From NCBI RefSeq assembly GCF_012271785.1, contig NZ_JAAWVT010000006.1:1-64000 (forward strand): a stretch of DNA of 64,000 nt, in the 5' to 3' direction. The notes beneath the pieces were generated by a model. That model had not been told where the DNA came from. It worked only from the letters and a program-made list of their open reading frames with translations, and did no database searches. The translations under genes and the position numbers were made by a program. Shown in pieces: positions 62,434 through 64,000 of this stretch (positions are counted from its first letter, which is position 1; every line of letters begins with the position of its first letter). This DNA is from Paeniglutamicibacter terrestris (GTDB lineage Bacteria; Actinomycetota; Actinomycetes; Actinomycetales; Micrococcaceae).

Positions 62434-62949
62434 ATGATCCTTCCCGCGGTTCGTGACCCTCGGCTAGTGAGTGTCCGCCGTGGTGGGACGCTCACCGAAA
62501 CAGACCACCGTCTTCTAGCCTTATGGGCGGCCATGTGTGCCGAACGCGTGCTGCCTCTATTCGAGGAATCAAATGGCGAGGACAAACGACCTCGTAACGC
62601 GATTGAAGCGGCACGGACGTGGGCTCGCGGCCAAGCGAAAATGATGGACACCCGTGCGAGTGGCGGGCACGCAATGGGTGCTGCTCGACCTCTTCGCGGT
62701 GCAGCTCGTTTCGCCGCGTACGCAGCCGGTCAGGCGGCCTGCGTTGCTCATGTACCTGAACACGATCTTGGTGCCGCTGCTTATGCGATCAAGGCGGTGC
62801 AGGCAGCAGCACCCCGGGGTAAGGAAAAGGAGGCCGGCAAGGCTGAGCGTGACTGGCAGCGCAGACACATTCCGGGCGGTCTTTATCATCTCGTCCTCGA
62901 GGACCAAGCGCGCCGCAACGACATCTGTTGGTCTGTGTTCAGCGACTGA
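62434..62949 (+). CDS. putative immunity protein (Imm-5-like)
   Basis: 171 residues, alpha-helical. The sequence LLALWAAMCAERVLPLFEES, then RPRNAIEAARTWARGQAKM, and AACVAHVPEHDLGAAAYAIKA matches the Imm-5-like family annotated as putative immunity proteins. Members are often found without a toxin, and no toxin or secretion gene is adjacent here, so an immunity role is unproven. ATG at 62434 with no strong ribosome site. Confidence 0.82.
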   Translation: MILPAVRDPRLVSVRRGGTLTETDHRLLALWAAMCAERVLPLFEESNGEDKRPRNAIEAARTWARGQAKMMDTRASGGHAMGAARPLRGAARFAAYAAGQAACVAHVPEHDLGAAAYAIKAVQAAAPRGKEKEAGKAERDWQRRHIPGGLYHLVLEDQARRNDICWSVFSD

Positions 62950-63474
62950 GACTTCGCCCAAATCATTTTGCCCGGTAACGGGTTGCCATCCTTTTGCGGA
63001 CGGCACGGCGCCGTAGGGAAGTCTGTGGACATCGCGGGCCCAAGAAACGATTTTGCCCAACTGGGCCGTCGTGGGGGTGCGCCCGACCGACCAACCTCGA
63101 ATCGCTGACTGAACCGCGCCGATGGAGGGCTGCTTGGTCGTTCCGAGGGAAGCCAAAACCTCTGGTTTTGAGGACGATGCCAGATACGGCTATTCGGCCA
63201 CTTCGCGTTCGGGATATCGCGGAGAATATGCGGCCAAGCACCCGGCTGTCGCCCAAAAAGTCATTGCCGGATAGCCGACTTGGCTAACGCCGGCTGAGGA
63301 ACAGCACCAACATCACAGCGCTTCTACGCGAAGCAGGGGAAGAATATTTGACCAGAATCCGTTATGAGGTTGGCGGGGCCGACCTGACCGCAAGACTATG
63401 ATCATTACTTCCGGTGCCGGAGGATTCACTTCGTGGCGCTGCACAACAAGTTAGCTGGATGGCGAGTACACCTC
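62950..63474. other. intergenic stretch before the ABC exporter gene
   Basis: About 525 bases. A 50-codon frame from ATG 63122 to 63274 reads in a protein-like way near its end (GYRGEYAAKHPAVAQKVIAG) but has no ribosome site, so I do not call it a gene. Nothing else recognised. Confidence 0.35.
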
Positions 63475-64000
63475 ATGAGTATGGAAAACGTAGCCTGGCA
63501 TTCGTTATGGCGAATGACGGGGGACAATAAGGGCAAGGCATATGCCGAGACGACCCCACGGCGAGTTCTCGCCTTCGCCACCAGTTATAAGAACCGACTG
63601 TTGGTTTTTGTACTTTTCTCGGTGTTCTCCGCAGTTCTTGCCGTGATCACCCCGGTGCTCGCTGGCCGCGTGGTTGATGCCATCGTCGCCAACAGTGGTG
63701 TGCAAGCGGTGATAAATCTGGCGGTCATCATTGCCATTGTTGCCGTTCTGGACGTTGGGGTTTCCCTGGTGGTGCGATGGTATTCCTCACGGTTGGGTGA
63801 AGGAATCATCTTTGATTTGCGCACGGCAGTCTTCGACCACGTGCAGAAAATGCCGGTGGCATTCTTCACTCGCACCCGGACCGGTGCGCTGGTTAGTCGG
63901 CTGAACAACGATGTCATCGGTGCCCAAGCAGCATTCGCCGGAACGCTTTCAGGCTTGGTATCTAATACTGTGGCGCTGGTGCTCACTGCCGGCGTCATGT
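63475..64000 (+). CDS. ABC transporter, fused membrane-ATPase exporter (N-terminal part, cut by window end)
   Basis: About 175 residues visible. After a soluble lead (MSMENVAWHSLWRMTGDNKG) the exporter-type transmembrane domain begins: NRLLVFVLFSVFSAVLAVIT, PVLAGRVVDAIVA, RWYSSRLGEGIIFDLRTAVF, the coupling segment DHVQKMPVAFFTRTRTGALV, and SRLNNDVIGAQAAF. These are characteristic of MdlB/MsbA-like multidrug exporters; the ATPase part lies beyond the window. ATG at 63475 fits the family N terminus; GTG at 63433 in the same frame has GGAGG upstream and is an alternative. Confidence 0.9.
   Translation, partial: MSMENVAWHSLWRMTGDNKGKAYAETTPRRVLAFATSYKNRLLVFVLFSVFSAVLAVITPVLAGRVVDAIVANSGVQAVINLAVIIAIVAVLDVGVSLVVRWYSSRLGEGIIFDLRTAVFDHVQKMPVAFFTRTRTGALVSRLNNDVIGAQAAFAGTLSGLVSNTVALVLTAGVM

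Noticed and set aside
63122-63274. 50-codon plus-strand frame before the ABC exporter gene
   Set aside because: No ribosome site and only weak protein-like character; not enough to call a gene.

Overview
The window reads as chromosome of a moderately high-G+C actinobacterium, most likely a member of the Micrococcaceae (Arthrobacter / Glutamicibacter / Paeniglutamicibacter type). This is inferred from the gene families (DUF3263, DUF3027, DUF4032, DUF4031, WXG100, LytR_C, a DtxR regulator with the full metal-site signature), tRNA genes with an encoded CCA, a HrcA/CIRCE site in front of groEL and actinobacterial-style c-di-AMP riboswitches. The exact genus cannot be settled from the sequence alone.

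Layout. 0-2.7 kb: the 3' end of a 5S rRNA gene with its terminator, an SRPBCC protein, an FAD-linked oxidase, tRNA-Pro and a degenerate stretch holding a parS-like palindrome. 2.7-6.1 kb: a siderophore-binding lipoprotein divergent from two FecCD permeases, with no ATPase. 6.1-16.9 kb: a maltodextrin locus. On the minus strand lie GH13, a LacI regulator and a second GH13. On the plus strand lie a MalE-type lipoprotein, MalF and MalG permeases and a CBM34-type GH13. Two LacI-type operators sit between the halves. 17.1-18.7 kb is gene-poor apart from a 33-residue membrane peptide. 18.7-23.7 kb: a DUF4032 kinase-like protein, an MsiK/UgpC-type sugar ATPase and otsB/otsA for trehalose. 23.9-27.7 kb: a DsbA-like protein, tRNA-Thr, a short-chain reductase, small membrane proteins and a dihydrodipicolinate-synthase-like pseudogene.

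27.7-32.3 kb: a LacI repressor divergent from a nucleoside hydrolase - MFS transporter - ribokinase operon, again with paired operators. 32.4-35.3 kb: a lipoprotein/membrane-protein pair, a collapsed glycosyltransferase pseudogene and a 46-residue membrane peptide. 35.3-42 kb: a CoA-transferase, GNAT protein, tRNA-Val, LLM oxidoreductase, ThrE-like exporter and uracil-DNA glycosylase. 42-50 kb: DUF3263, LytR_C, groEL with CIRCE, an APH-type kinase, a DUF4031-HD fusion, WXG100 and a two-component system. 50-56 kb: cold-shock protein, DUF3027, serC, a DtxR regulator, and two cell-wall hydrolase genes each preceded by a c-di-AMP riboswitch. 56-62.2 kb: HNH - mobA - DUF6457 - moeA - fdhD - formate-dehydrogenase-like operon. 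The end holds an Imm-5-like protein and the start of an ABC exporter cut by the window edge.

How the parts fit. The MalEFG-type transporter has no ATPase of its own and could be energised by the MsiK-like ATPase about 4 kb away. Imported maltodextrins would be hydrolysed by the three GH13 enzymes. The nucleoside operon imports nucleosides, splits them and phosphorylates the ribose. The molybdenum operon makes the cofactor, and FdhD would deliver sulfur to the molybdoenzyme encoded last. I saw no prophage, integrase, transposase, CRISPR array or recognisable defence system. The less ordinary material is the riboswitch pair, the kinase-like DUF4032 gene, the small membrane peptides and two gene remnants.
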